The notes beneath the pieces were generated by a model. The model was given only the letters and a program-made list of their open reading frames with translations. It made no database searches and was not told the origin of the DNA. From Salininema proteolyticum (GTDB lineage: Bacteria > Actinomycetota > Actinomycetes > Mycobacteriales > Micromonosporaceae), in assembly GCF_042685645.1 (NCBI RefSeq), contig NZ_JBHUNX010000001.1, positions 868,001-932,000 of the forward strand: a stretch of DNA of 64,000 nucleotides, written 5' to 3'. A program made the position numbers and the translations under genes. This document shows, one piece after another, positions 51,284 to 60,482 of this stretch (position 1 is its first letter; each line of letters opens with the position of its first letter).

Positions 51284-52582
51284 ATGACTGTCACCGAAAA
51301 CCGGCCCGAGCTGGAGCGCCCCGCCGCCCAGAACGGCACCGGAACGCACCCCAAGGCGGGCGTCATGCTCCTCGCCCTGGGCGTCCTGTTCGGCCTGGCG
51401 GCCTACCTCTGGGCTGACAGCGACCGCACCACCGCCTACACCCTCGGGCAGACCGTGTCCGCCCGGTGGGAGGCCGACACCCTGACCGTCGTCCTGGTGC
51501 TCAGCGCCGTGGCCGCGGCCATCGGCGTGGCCTTCCTCGTGGGGATCCCCAAGACGCTCTACAAGATCGGCATCGGGGTCGCGCTGCTGGCGCTGGTCGT
51601 CGGCGCGATCTCGTGGGCCATGCCCCCGGGCGCGGCCATCCCGGTCGAGTTCCTGCTGGCGGGAACGCTGTTCCAGGCCCTGCCCTACATCTTCGGGGCC
51701 CTGGCCGGCGTCGTGAGCGAGCGCTCCGGCGTCATCAACATCGGCATCGAGGCCCAGTTCCTGACCGGGGCCTTCACCGCCGCGCTGATCGCGTCGATCA
51801 CCGACAACGCGTACTTCGGCATGGCCGCCGCGGCCGTCTCCGGCATGCTGTCGACCCTGCTGCTGGCCTGGCTCGCGACCCGTTTCGCCGTCAACCAGGT
51901 CGTCACGGGCGTCATCCTGAACCTGCTCGCCGTGGGCCTCACCGGCTTCCTCTACGAGCGGGTCATGCGCCAGGACAACTCGCTGAACGTCTCGCACGGG
52001 GTGCCGAGCATGACGGGCTTCTGGGACTCCATCGGACTGGGCTTCCTCACCGACATCCCGGTCCTCGGCCCGGTGCTGTTCCGCCAGAACATCTTCGTGT
52101 ACATCGCGATCGCCGCGGTGTTCGTGCTGTGGTTCCTGCTGTTCCGCACCCGCTGGGGCCTGCGGACCCGCTCGGTCGGCGAGCACCCGGCGGCGTCCGA
52201 CTCCGTCGGCATCAACGTTAACCGCCTGCGGTTCTGGAACGTCACCTGCGCGGGCGCCCTGTCCGGCTTCGGCGGCGCGTTCTTCACGATCGCCAACTCG
52301 GTGGGCTTCACCAAGAACATGACCGCGGGGCTGGGCTTCGTCGCCCTCGCCGTCATGATCGTGGGCCGCTGGAACCCGATCGGCGTCCTCGCCGGCGCCC
52401 TGGTGTTCGGCTTCTTCACCGCCCTGGCGACCTACCTGAACTCGGTGGACGGCAACGTCATCCCGACCGAGTTCCTGTCCATGCTGCCCTACGCCGTCAC
52501 CCTCGTGGTGGTCGCCGGGCTGATCGGAAAGGCCGTGGCCCCCAAGGCCGACGGCACACCGTACCAGCCGGGGGACAAGTAG
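51284..52582 (+). CDS. nucleoside ABC transporter permease 2
   Basis: The 432-residue permease belongs to the same BPD_transp_2 family: ALAGVVSERSGVINIGIEAQFL, NQVVTGVILNLLAVGLTGFL, RTRSVGEHPAASDSVGINVNRLRF and AGALSGFGGAFFTI are conserved landmarks. With permease 1 it makes the heterodimeric channel of the transporter. It ends directly against the cytidine deaminase gene (TAG then GTG), so they are surely co-transcribed. Confidence 0.93.
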   Translation: MTVTENRPELERPAAQNGTGTHPKAGVMLLALGVLFGLAAYLWADSDRTTAYTLGQTVSARWEADTLTVVLVLSAVAAAIGVAFLVGIPKTLYKIGIGVALLALVVGAISWAMPPGAAIPVEFLLAGTLFQALPYIFGALAGVVSERSGVINIGIEAQFLTGAFTAALIASITDNAYFGMAAAAVSGMLSTLLLAWLATRFAVNQVVTGVILNLLAVGLTGFLYERVMRQDNSLNVSHGVPSMTGFWDSIGLGFLTDIPVLGPVLFRQNIFVYIAIAAVFVLWFLLFRTRWGLRTRSVGEHPAASDSVGINVNRLRFWNVTCAGALSGFGGAFFTIANSVGFTKNMTAGLGFVALAVMIVGRWNPIGVLAGALVFGFFTALATYLNSVDGNVIPTEFLSMLPYAVTLVVVAGLIGKAVAPKADGTPYQPGDK

Positions 52583-52981
52583 GTGGCCGCCGTGGAGATC
52601 GACTGGGAGCGCCTGCGCGAAGAGGCGCGTGAGGCCATGCGCCACGCCTACGTTCCCTACTCGAAGTACCCGGTGGGCGCCGCGGCGCTCGTCGACGACG
52701 GCCGGACCGTCTCCGGCTGCAACGTCGAGAACGCCTCCTACGGGCTGACCCTGTGCGCCGAGTGCGGCCTGGTCTCCCGACTGCACGCCACCGGCGGGGG
52801 CCGTCTCCTCGCCATGGCGTGCGTCGACGGGGCGGGGGCCCCGCTGACGCCCTGCGGCCGCTGCCGGCAGCTGCTCTTCGAGCACGGCGGGGCCGAGTGC
52901 CTCGTGGACGCGGAGGGGGGCCCGACCACGGTCGGGGCCCTCCTGCCCGGGGCCTTCGGCCCGGGGCACCTGGACTCCTGA
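52583..52981 (+). CDS. cdd: cytidine deaminase
   Basis: The 132-residue tetrameric-class enzyme has YVPYSKYPVGAAAL (substrate loop), GCNVENASYGLTLCAECGLV, where the zinc-ligand Cys and catalytic Glu are in CAE, and PCGRCRQLLFE, the PCxxC zinc ligands. It turns cytidine and deoxycytidine into uridine forms, which the next enzyme can split. The start may be GTG 52583 or GTG 52592; AGGTGG lies five bases before the second. It fits the importer operon as an intracellular salvage step. Confidence 0.95.
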   Translation: MAAVEIDWERLREEAREAMRHAYVPYSKYPVGAAALVDDGRTVSGCNVENASYGLTLCAECGLVSRLHATGGGRLLAMACVDGAGAPLTPCGRCRQLLFEHGGAECLVDAEGGPTTVGALLPGAFGPGHLDS

Positions 52982-52987
52982 AACGAC

Positions 52988-53020
52988 CGTCGAGGCCGCC
53001 CGGACCGGGCGGCCTCGACG
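52988..53020 (+). terminator. hairpin between cdd and deoA
   Basis: Sixteen-base arms (52988-53003 and 53005-53020) are perfectly complementary around a single A, followed by CTTTCC. It may partly terminate the operon before deoA. Confidence 0.65.
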
Positions 53021-53057
53021 CTTTCCACCACCCATCAGAGCTGAGGGGAACACACAC

Positions 53058-54335
53058 ATGATCACCGCAATCGACGTCATCCGCACCAAGCGCGACGGCG
53101 GCGAGCTGACCACCGAGCAGATCGACTGGATGATCGCGCACTACACCTCGGGGGACGTCGCCGACGAGCAGATGTCGGCGCTGGCGATGGCGATCTTCCT
53201 GCAGGGCGCCAACGCCCGCGAGATCGCCGACTGGACCGCCGCCATGATCGCCTCGGGCGTCCGCCTGGACCTGTCGGGCGTGGGCCGCCCGACCTCCGAC
53301 AAGCACTCGACCGGCGGCGTGGGGGACAAGATCACCCTCCCGCTGGCCCCGCTCGTCGCCGCCTTCGGCGTCGCGGTGCCGCAGCTGTCCGGCCGCGGTC
53401 TCGGCCACACCGGCGGCACCCTCGACAAACTGGAGTCGATCAAGGACTTCAACGTCCACTTCTCCGAGGAGGGAATCGCCGACCAGCTGCGCGACATCGG
53501 CGCGATCGTCTGCGCCGCCTCGAAGGACCTGGCTCCGGCCGACCGCAAGCTCTACGCGCTGCGCGACATCACCGGCACCGTCGAGGCCATCCCGCTGATC
53601 GCCTCCTCGATCATGTCCAAGAAGATCGCCGAGGGCACCGACTCGCTCGTCCTCGACGTCAAGGTCGGCCCCGGCGCCTTCATGAAGGACCTGGAGCAGG
53701 CCCGCGAGCTGGCCCGGACCATGGTCCGCCTGGGCTCGGACCACGGCGTGAAGACCGGCGCCCTGCTGACCGACATGTCGATCCCGCTGGGGCGCACCGT
53801 CGGCAACGCGCTCGAGGTGCGCGAGTCGATCGAGGTGCTCGCCGGCGGCGGACCGGCCGACGTGGTGGAGCTGACCGTCGAGCTGGCGCGCGAGATGCTC
53901 GCCGCCGCCGGGCAGCCCGACGCGGACCCGGCCGCCGCGCTGCAGGACGGCCGCGCCATGGACGTGTGGCGCCGCATGGTCGCCGCGCAGGGCGGCGACA
54001 ACGACGCCCCGCTCCCGGTCGCCGCGGAGACGGTGGAGGTCAAGGCGGACAAGGACGGCCACATCGCGACGATGGACGCCTACGCCGTGGGCGTCGCCGG
54101 CTGGAGGCTCGGCGCGGGCCGGACCCGCCAGGGCGAGCCGGTGCAGTTCGGCGCGGGCGTGGAGATCCTCAAGACCGTCGGCGAGCCGGTGAAGGCGGGC
54201 GAGACCGTCTTCCGCCTCCACACCGACACGCCGGAGCGCTTCGAGGCCGCCGAGGAATCGCTGCGCGGCCAGTGGACCGTCGGCGACGCCCCGGTCGAGC
54301 GCGGCTCGCTGATCCTGGACCGGATCACCGGTTAG
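53058..54335 (+). CDS. deoA: thymidine phosphorylase
   Basis: The 425-residue enzyme matches pyrimidine-nucleoside phosphorylases: the family signature SGRGLGHTGGTLDKLES, the phosphate site DKHSTGGVGDK, and substrate residues in YALRDITGTVEAIPLIASSI, then KVGPGAFMK. The C-terminal domain ends with VGEPVKAGETVFRLHTD. It splits thymidine and deoxyuridine to base and deoxyribose-1-phosphate. It ends the import, deamination and phosphorolysis pathway laid out in the preceding genes. GAGGGGAAC precedes the ATG. Confidence 0.95.
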   Translation: MITAIDVIRTKRDGGELTTEQIDWMIAHYTSGDVADEQMSALAMAIFLQGANAREIADWTAAMIASGVRLDLSGVGRPTSDKHSTGGVGDKITLPLAPLVAAFGVAVPQLSGRGLGHTGGTLDKLESIKDFNVHFSEEGIADQLRDIGAIVCAASKDLAPADRKLYALRDITGTVEAIPLIASSIMSKKIAEGTDSLVLDVKVGPGAFMKDLEQARELARTMVRLGSDHGVKTGALLTDMSIPLGRTVGNALEVRESIEVLAGGGPADVVELTVELAREMLAAAGQPDADPAAALQDGRAMDVWRRMVAAQGGDNDAPLPVAAETVEVKADKDGHIATMDAYAVGVAGWRLGAGRTRQGEPVQFGAGVEILKTVGEPVKAGETVFRLHTDTPERFEAAEESLRGQWTVGDAPVERGSLILDRITG

Positions 54336-54375
54336 CCTCGCCGGTGGCACCCGGCGCCCTTCCGGCGCATGACAA

Positions 54376-54421
54376 GGCACGGGCCCAGGTCCTCCCTCCA
54401 TGGTGGACCTGGGCTTTCGCG
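54376..54421 (+). terminator. terminator of the nucleoside operon
   Basis: Inner arms GCCCAGGTCC (54384-54393) and GGACCTGGGC (54406-54415) are followed by TTTCG; outer GGCACG and CGTGCC add to the stem. Confidence 0.75.
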
Positions 54422-54689
54422 TGCCGGGCGGTTTTGTCGGCGCGTTTGCGTAGGCTGTGTAACGTGTGCGAGGAAAGTGAGGGTCGCTCTACTACCTCTC
54501 TCAGAGGATTCCTATACTGAGGTTCTCTTGACGACCCGTTTCCGGCCCGCCCCGCCTCCCGCCCCGACTCGCCGGGAGACGCCGGCTCCCGCACGGGTGG
54601 GGTCGGAACACCCTTCCGACCTGAGAACGCACATCGCGAGCACCGCTGGCGAACAAATGACAAGTGCCTGAAAGAAACGGTTAAACACA
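54422..54689 (+). promoter_or_regulatory. upstream region of the LppU-like gene
   Basis: There is no gene. TATACT at 54513-54518 is a good -10 candidate, giving a leader of about 165 bases. AAAGAAACGG near 54673 could be part of the ribosome site. Confidence 0.35.
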
Positions 54690-55640
54690 GTGACTTACCC
54701 ACCGCAGCCGCCCCAGGGCCAGCAGCCCGGCTACCCGCCTCCCGGACAGCCCGGCCAGCCCGGACAGCCTCCCCAGCAGCCGGGGTACGGACAGCAGCCC
54801 GGCTACGGCGCGCCCCAGGGTCCGCCCCCCGGCGGCCAGCCGCCCGGATACGGGCAGACGCCGCCCCCGCCTCCCGGAAGCATGCCGCCCCCGGTCCAGG
54901 GCGGCCCGGGCATGCCCCCGCCTCCGCCCCCGTCCGGCAGTGGCGGCGGCAAGGGCATGCTCATGAAGATCCTGTCCGGTGGCGCCGTCGTCATCGTGGC
55001 GATCGTCTTCGCGATCATCAAGTTCTTCCTGGGCGACAGCGGAACGGACAAGGCCCAAGACCAGATGGCCTCCATCCCCGAGGGCGAGTGCCTGACCCAG
55101 GAGGACGCCGAAGGCAGCAGCACGGACATCGAGGCCGTCTCCTGCGACACCGCCGAGGCGTACTACAAGGTCGACAAGAACGTCGACGTCTCCGACAAGA
55201 ACTACGAGCGGACCTTCGACACCGCCGAGGAGAACCGCATCATCGGCGAGGCCTGCGGCGAGAGCTTCAACGTCACGGAGCCGGGGGTGTTCCACTCCTT
55301 CGGCACCTACCTCTACGACATGACCTCCCGCGAGATCGCACAGGTGCTGTGCCTGAAGGCCCTCGACAAGCCGGACGACGAGGGCCGCACGCCCAAGGTG
55401 CCGGAGGTCGGAGAGTGCTTCGACAGCTACGACAGCACCGGTTGGTACACCCTCGACTGCTCGGACGAGAACGCCGACGCCAAGGTTCTGGAGTACCTGC
55501 CCCTCGACCCTCCGACGGCCTCCACGACCGAGGTCGAGACCGTCGCCAATGAGAGCTGCCCCTCCGGCACGGAGTTCTACGGCTCCCTGGCGAACCTCGA
55601 CGAGGAAGCCACCCACGTCGTCTGCTACGCGGGTCCCTGA
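54690..55640 (+). CDS. Pro/Gly/Gln-rich membrane protein, LppU-like domain
   Basis: The product is 316 residues. Residues 1-85 are a disordered Pro/Gly/Gln/Tyr-rich cytosolic arm, 92-112 a single membrane helix (GGAVVIVAIVFAIIKFFLG), and the outer part has two similar Cys-paired units, GECLTQEDAEG...VSCDTAEAYYKV and GECFDSYDSTG...LDCSDENADAKVL, as in the LppU/SCO3897 group. Such proteins are common in actinomycetes and may interact with secretion or division machinery. The GTG start follows an A-rich sequence. Confidence 0.75.
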   Translation: MTYPPQPPQGQQPGYPPPGQPGQPGQPPQQPGYGQQPGYGAPQGPPPGGQPPGYGQTPPPPPGSMPPPVQGGPGMPPPPPPSGSGGGKGMLMKILSGGAVVIVAIVFAIIKFFLGDSGTDKAQDQMASIPEGECLTQEDAEGSSTDIEAVSCDTAEAYYKVDKNVDVSDKNYERTFDTAEENRIIGEACGESFNVTEPGVFHSFGTYLYDMTSREIAQVLCLKALDKPDDEGRTPKVPEVGECFDSYDSTGWYTLDCSDENADAKVLEYLPLDPPTASTTEVETVANESCPSGTEFYGSLANLDEEATHVVCYAGP

Positions 55641-55649
55641 CAGTCATCC

Positions 55650-55688
55650 GAAGGCCGGCCGTGGGGTAACACCCAGGGTCGGCCTTTG
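55650..55688 (+). terminator. terminator between the LppU-like gene and miaB
   Basis: AAGGCCG and CGGCCTTT flank an imperfect inner stem; T residues follow. Confidence 0.55.
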
Positions 55689-55721
55689 GCCTGTCCGGAG
55701 GCCCCCGCGTATCCTGGACTG

Positions 55722-57245
55722 GTGACCACGCGGGAGATGACCGAAACCAAGACCTATGAAGTGCGCACCTTCGGGTGCCAGATGAACGTCCACGACTCCG
55801 AGCGCATCGGCGGCCTGCTCGAAGAGGCCGGCTACGCGCCCGCGCCGGCCGGGACCGAGACCCCCGACGTCATCGTCTTCAACACCTGCGCCGTCCGCGA
55901 GAACGCGGACAACCGCCTCTACGGCAACCTCGGGCAGCTGCGCCCGGCCAAGACCGCCAACCCCGACCTGCAGATCGCCGTCGGCGGCTGCCTCGCCCAG
56001 AAGGACCGCGGCGAGATCGTCAAGAGGGCCCCGTGGGTCGACGCCGTCTTCGGCACCCACAACATCGGCGCCCTCCCGACCCTGCTGGAGCGCGCCCGCC
56101 ACAACAAGGCGGCCGAGGTCGAGATCCTCGAGTCCCTGGAGACCTTCCCGTCGACCCTCCCCACCAAGCGCGAGTCCACCTACTCCGGCTGGGTGTCGAT
56201 CTCCGTGGGCTGCAACAACACCTGTACCTTCTGCATCGTGCCGTCCCTGCGCGGCAAGGAGAAGGACCGCCGTCCCGGCGAGATCCTGGCCGAGGTCCGC
56301 GCGCTGGCCGACGAGGGCGTCTCCGAGGTGACACTGCTGGGCCAGAACGTCAACACCTACGGCGTCGAGTTCGGCGACAAGCTCGCCTTCGGCAAGCTCC
56401 TGCGCGCCTGCGGAGAGATCGAGGGGCTCGAGCGCGTGCGATTCACCAGCCCGCACCCGCGCAACTTCACCGACGACGTCATCGCCGCCATGGCCGAGAC
56501 GCCGAACGTCTGCCACTCGCTGCACATGCCGCTCCAGTCCGGCTCCGACAAGGTGCTCAAGGACATGCGCCGCTCCTACCGCAGCTCCAAGTTCCTCGAC
56601 ATCATCGCGAACGTCCGCGAGGCCATGCCGGACGCCGCCATCACCACCGACATCATCGTCGGCTTCCCCGGCGAGACCGAGGAGGACTTCCAGGCCACCC
56701 TCGAGGTGGTCGAGAAGTCCCGCTTCTCCAGCGCCTTCACCTTCCAGTACTCCATCCGTCCGGGGACGCCCGCCGGGGAGATGGAGGACCAGATCCCCAA
56801 GGAGGTCGTGCAGGAGCGCTATGAGCGCCTCATCGCCCTCCAAGAGCGGATCTCGTGGGAGGAGAACCGCAAGATCGAGGGGCGCGACGTCGAGGTCCTC
56901 GTGACCGTCGGCGACGGGCGCAAGGACGCCGAGACCGGACGCATGTCCGGCCGCGCCCGCGACGGGCGCCTCGTTCACTTCGCCGTGACGCAGACCGGCG
57001 AGAAGATCACCGACAACGCCGAGGGCATCCGCCCGGGCGACGTCATCACCACCAAGGTCACCTACGGCGCGCCGCACCACCTCGTCGCCGACGAGCCGGT
57101 GAGTCATGTGCGGCGCACGAAGGCCGGCGACTCGTGGGAGGCGGGGCGCAAGCCGAAGCTGGCCGGAGTCACGCTGGGCATGCCGACGCTGGGGCGCAAG
57201 CCCGTCGAGGCCCCGGCCGACGGCGGAGGCTGCTGCTCTTCCTGA
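55722..57245 (+). CDS. miaB: tRNA-2-methylthio-N6-dimethylallyladenosine synthase MiaB
   Basis: The 507-residue radical SAM methylthiotransferase has the N-terminal UPF0004 cysteines (RTFGCQMN, NTCAVRE, GGCLAQ), the radical SAM cluster VGCNNTCTFCIVPSLRGKE and a TRAM domain at about 385-460. The C-terminus has an extra GGGCCSS tail. It adds the methylthio group to i6A37 of tRNAs reading U-starting codons. The start is taken at GTG 55722, since TATCCT (55710-55715) lies six bases upstream as in other leaderless genes here; ATG 55737 is the alternative. Confidence 0.95.
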   Translation: MTTREMTETKTYEVRTFGCQMNVHDSERIGGLLEEAGYAPAPAGTETPDVIVFNTCAVRENADNRLYGNLGQLRPAKTANPDLQIAVGGCLAQKDRGEIVKRAPWVDAVFGTHNIGALPTLLERARHNKAAEVEILESLETFPSTLPTKRESTYSGWVSISVGCNNTCTFCIVPSLRGKEKDRRPGEILAEVRALADEGVSEVTLLGQNVNTYGVEFGDKLAFGKLLRACGEIEGLERVRFTSPHPRNFTDDVIAAMAETPNVCHSLHMPLQSGSDKVLKDMRRSYRSSKFLDIIANVREAMPDAAITTDIIVGFPGETEEDFQATLEVVEKSRFSSAFTFQYSIRPGTPAGEMEDQIPKEVVQERYERLIALQERISWEENRKIEGRDVEVLVTVGDGRKDAETGRMSGRARDGRLVHFAVTQTGEKITDNAEGIRPGDVITTKVTYGAPHHLVADEPVSHVRRTKAGDSWEAGRKPKLAGVTLGMPTLGRKPVEAPADGGGCCSS

Positions 57246-57312
57246 GGCATCGGTCATCGCTCCGGTCGAAACTCGGGCGACCGGAGCGAGTCCGACTCAG
57301 TATCATTCCCTC

Positions 57313-58761
57313 ATGTACCGCGATCGCCCCCGTGGTTCGCGCCTGCGCGTGGACGACTACTTCACCCCCGAGTCCAGTGAGGACTTCTTCCGCTCCGCTG
57401 AGGAAGGCGGTACCGCCTTCTGGGCGGATTTCGACTGGCGTATGCGGCGCCCGTGGAGCGGGCACGTTCCGGCCGCCGCTCCCGCCGGACCGGACGAGCC
57501 GTTGGCCGCCACGCCGTTCGCCGTGGCCGTCGCGGCGGCGGCCATGAACGGCCACGTCCGTGAACTCGCCGTCCGCCACCCGCTCATGAGGCGGGACCCG
57601 CGGCTGCTTCCGATTCTCGGACTGCGGACCGCGGACCATGTTCGAGCGGTGCGCGAGCCGGCGCTGGACGCCTTCGCCGAAGTGGTCACGAACGCGACCA
57701 CCGGTTCTCTCGTCTTCGCGGTGGACGCCGCCTCGATCCTGGACGGCAGAATCCGCGGCGTCGAAGCGGTCGCGGTCGTCGACGGGGAGCTGTCGCGGCG
57801 CGGCGACGAAGAGGTCCTGGCAGTCCTGGAGAAGCTCCCGCCGGCCTCCGCGCGTTGGCTGGCACGGCGCCTCGCCGCGTCCGGCAGGTTCGACTCCGAA
57901 GCCCTGGAGCGGCTGGCCTCCGGCCCCTTCAACGACTGGGTGACCCGGTATTTCGGGTTGCGAGCCATAGCGTCGGCCAAGGAGCACGGTGACGCGGACG
58001 CCTTGAGGCGTTGCCTGTGGCTGAAGGCTCCGGAAGCGCGAGCCGAGGCGCTGGCCGTCCTCATCGGCCTGAACGAGGACGTCGACCTGCGGGCCTTCCT
58101 CCGGGACGGGAACAGCGGAGTCCGGACGGTTGCCATCTGGGGCTGTACGAAGACGGGCGTCGATGCCGCCGACCACTATCGCACCGCGTTGAGGGAAGGA
58201 CTGCCCGATCCGGCCGTCTCCCTGTCGGGGCTCGCCGTATGCGGCAGTGCCGACGACAGTTCCATCCTGGTGGAATTCCTCGGGCACGGGACTCCGCGCG
58301 TACGGGCGGCCGCCATCGCGGCGCTGCGTCGCTTCAATGTCCGGGTGCCCGCCATCGTGGACCTGTTGGAGGACGGTTCGGCGCGTGTCGTGAGGGCCGT
58401 GGCGGACTACCTCGAAGACGTCGGGCCGATGCCGGACCCCGCCTCGCTCGAACGCCTCTGCGGCCCCGGGAACCCGCGCCACGTGCGGAAGACGGTAGGC
58501 AGAGTCCTGCGCCGGCGCGGCTTCTGGCACGGAGTGCTCGTCGACCTGGAGCACGTTCGAGACCGGGACGATCTACTGGCCCACGACGCGCGCCTGAGGC
58601 TGGAGGACCCCGCTCGGACGGCCCGCACGGGGTCCGCGGCGGCTCTGCGCGACCGGCGGTTGACGGCGAGGTTGGCGGACGCGTTGCGCGAGGCCGAGGG
58701 GATTCTGCCGCACCGAGCCGTCCGGAGGATCAGGTGGGTGATGGACTCGGCCGCACGCTGA
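57313..58761 (+). CDS. HEAT-repeat-like protein
   Basis: The 482-residue soluble alpha-helical protein has repeated helix pairs with the HEAT rhythm, for example TRYFGLRAIASAKEHGDADAL, EARAEALAVLIGLNEDVDL, SGVRTVAIWGCTKTG, TPRVRAAAIAALRRFNVRV and ARVVRAVADYLEDVG. HEAT scaffolds mediate protein contacts; no catalytic motif is seen. TATCAT (57301-57306), six bases before the ATG, indicates a leaderless transcript, which fixes the start. Function unknown. Confidence 0.8.
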   Translation: MYRDRPRGSRLRVDDYFTPESSEDFFRSAEEGGTAFWADFDWRMRRPWSGHVPAAAPAGPDEPLAATPFAVAVAAAAMNGHVRELAVRHPLMRRDPRLLPILGLRTADHVRAVREPALDAFAEVVTNATTGSLVFAVDAASILDGRIRGVEAVAVVDGELSRRGDEEVLAVLEKLPPASARWLARRLAASGRFDSEALERLASGPFNDWVTRYFGLRAIASAKEHGDADALRRCLWLKAPEARAEALAVLIGLNEDVDLRAFLRDGNSGVRTVAIWGCTKTGVDAADHYRTALREGLPDPAVSLSGLAVCGSADDSSILVEFLGHGTPRVRAAAIAALRRFNVRVPAIVDLLEDGSARVVRAVADYLEDVGPMPDPASLERLCGPGNPRHVRKTVGRVLRRRGFWHGVLVDLEHVRDRDDLLAHDARLRLEDPARTARTGSAAALRDRRLTARLADALREAEGILPHRAVRRIRWVMDSAAR

Positions 58762-58875
58762 ACCCGTGTGCCGGAACGCGGGGCCCCGGACGCAGAGCCA
58801 CGGACGCAGAGCCCCGGCACGACACGCTCGCGCCTCCCGCCACGAGTCCCGTCGTCCTGCTACGATCCGCGCACT

Positions 58876-59223
58876 ATGCAGCAGAACGCCAACGCTCGCG
58901 GCCGGATGCTCCCGTTGAGCCTCGTCCGCCTCGCCGCCGTCGTCCTGCTCGCCTTCGCCGCCCTCGGCCTCCACCACACCGCCTCGGTCCATGCGACGGC
59001 ATTCGCGCCGGCCTCGCACGCCGACTGCGCCGGGCACGGGGACACCGGAACGTTCTGCACGGACGTGGCGCCCTCGGTCGCGCCCAACTCCGACACCGCC
59101 GTCGACGAGGACGCGGCCGACGCGTCCGGTCCGCTGGACGGCCACCGCGCCGAGCCGAAGACCGCGACGGACGTCCGGCTCGCCGTACCCGTCCGCACTC
59201 TCCTCTCCGTCTGGCTGATCTAG
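58876..59223 (+). CDS. small exported protein with Cys/His
   Basis: The 115-residue product has an N-terminal hydrophobic segment (LVRLAAVVLLAFAALGLHH), followed by an Ala-rich region with HADCAGHGDTGTFCTDVAP and an acidic linker; a second hydrophobic end (VRTLLSVWLI) closes it. The layout resembles DUF6153-type small proteins found near metal or redox genes. The two cysteines and nearby histidines could bind a metal, which is speculative. TACGAT lies nine bases upstream of the ATG. It precedes the PLP enzyme gene by 59 bases. Confidence 0.6.
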   Translation: MQQNANARGRMLPLSLVRLAAVVLLAFAALGLHHTASVHATAFAPASHADCAGHGDTGTFCTDVAPSVAPNSDTAVDEDAADASGPLDGHRAEPKTATDVRLAVPVRTLLSVWLI

Positions 59224-59282
59224 AGCACGCCCCCGCTCTCAGACCGACCAGCACGTCAGAACGAAGGACACGGAGATACCTC

Positions 59283-60482
59283 ATGACCATGGAGACCCCT
59301 GCCCACACCCCGACCCTGCCCGGAACCAGGCCGCCTGCGAGCGGACCGCGCCGCGGCCGCACGGCCGACCTGGTCGGTGACACGCCCGTCGTCTGGATCG
59401 GCGACGGCGAGCGCGGCTACTGGGCCAAACTGGAGGGCTGCAACCCCGGCGGCATCAAGGACCGCGCGGCGCTGCACCTTGTCGAAAGGGCCCGAGCCAG
59501 AGGAGACCTGACGCCCGGGGCCCCGATCGTCGAGTCGACATCCGGCACGTTCGGCCTGGGACTCGCCCTGGCGGGAATCCACCGCGGGCACCCGGTCGTC
59601 CTGGTCGCCGACCCGGGCCTGGAGCCGTCCATGCGGCACATGCTGCGCGCGTTCGGCGCCCGGCTGGTGATCGTTCCGCGCGCGCACCCGACCGGCGGTT
59701 GGCAGGAGTCGCGCCGCGAGGCGGTCCGCGGCCTGCTGCGCACCGAGCCGGGATCGTGGTGCCCGGACCAGTACCACAACCCCGATGTCGCGGAAGGCTA
59801 CGAGCCTCTGGGGGAGGAGCTGGTGGCACGGTTGGGCGGTGTGGACGTCCTCGTCTGCGCGGTGGGCACGGGGGGACACTCGGCGGGGGCCTTCGCCGGG
59901 GTCCGACGGCACTGTCCGCGGGCGAGGCTGGTGGGAGTCGACTCGGTCGGGTCCACGGTTTTCGGCCAGCCGGCGGCTCCCCGCCTGATGCGGGGCCTGG
60001 GGTCGAGCATCCACCCGCGCAATGTGAACCACCGCCTGTTCTCCGAGGTCCACTGGGTTCCGCCGCACTTGGCGGTGGCCGAGGCGCGAGGGCTCGCGGC
60101 ACGCCACTTCGCGACCGGAGGCTGGAGCGTGGGTGCCGTGGCGGCCGTGGCGGACTTCCTGGCCCGGACCGAACCGCCGGGAACACGTATAGCTGCGGTC
60201 TTCCCGGACGGCCCCGACCGATACGCGGGAACGGTGTTCAATGACGAGTACTGTGCACAGCACGGATTGCTGGACGTCTCGGTGCCCCGGGAGCCCTGGC
60301 TGATAACCGATCCGCTCGCGGAGACGGCGGAGACGTGGTGCCGCACGTTCAACGTCGTGGACCCGGTCCGGTCCGGCGCGGACGACGAGGGTGGAAGCCG
60401 GGACCGGGAGAAAGCCGAGACGGGACGGTCTCGCGGCGCGTCGGGACCCGCCCGGCTTCGTACCGGGGGAGGCGTCCGATGA
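59283..60482 (+). CDS. PLP-dependent cysteine-synthase-family enzyme
   Basis: The 399-residue fold-type II PLP enzyme has the PLP lysine Lys59 in GCNPGGIKDRAALHL, the substrate loop VESTSGTFGLGLALAG, the phosphate-binding VGTGGHSAG and the C-terminal VFPDGPDRY. The standard OASS region is followed by a longer C-terminal part (about 330-399) rich in charged residues. The family includes O-acetylserine sulfhydrylase, cystathionine beta-synthase and SbnA-type enzymes of metallophore pathways; the reaction is open. It overlaps the MFS gene by four bases (ATGA), so the product may be exported by it. Confidence 0.87.
   Translation: MTMETPAHTPTLPGTRPPASGPRRGRTADLVGDTPVVWIGDGERGYWAKLEGCNPGGIKDRAALHLVERARARGDLTPGAPIVESTSGTFGLGLALAGIHRGHPVVLVADPGLEPSMRHMLRAFGARLVIVPRAHPTGGWQESRREAVRGLLRTEPGSWCPDQYHNPDVAEGYEPLGEELVARLGGVDVLVCAVGTGGHSAGAFAGVRRHCPRARLVGVDSVGSTVFGQPAAPRLMRGLGSSIHPRNVNHRLFSEVHWVPPHLAVAEARGLAARHFATGGWSVGAVAAVADFLARTEPPGTRIAAVFPDGPDRYAGTVFNDEYCAQHGLLDVSVPREPWLITDPLAETAETWCRTFNVVDPVRSGADDEGGSRDREKAETGRSRGASGPARLRTGGGVR

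Noticed and set aside
49829..53113. Minus-strand open frame of 1094 codons opposite the nucleoside operon
   Set aside because: Antisense to the well-supported permease, cdd and deoA genes; its composition (Gly, Asp, Glu, Arg, His runs) is typical of a reverse-strand shadow in GC-rich DNA.
58785..58815. Short direct repeat GGACGCAGAGCC before the small exported protein
   Set aside because: Only two copies of about 12 bases in GC-rich DNA; no sign of a mobile element or regulator site.
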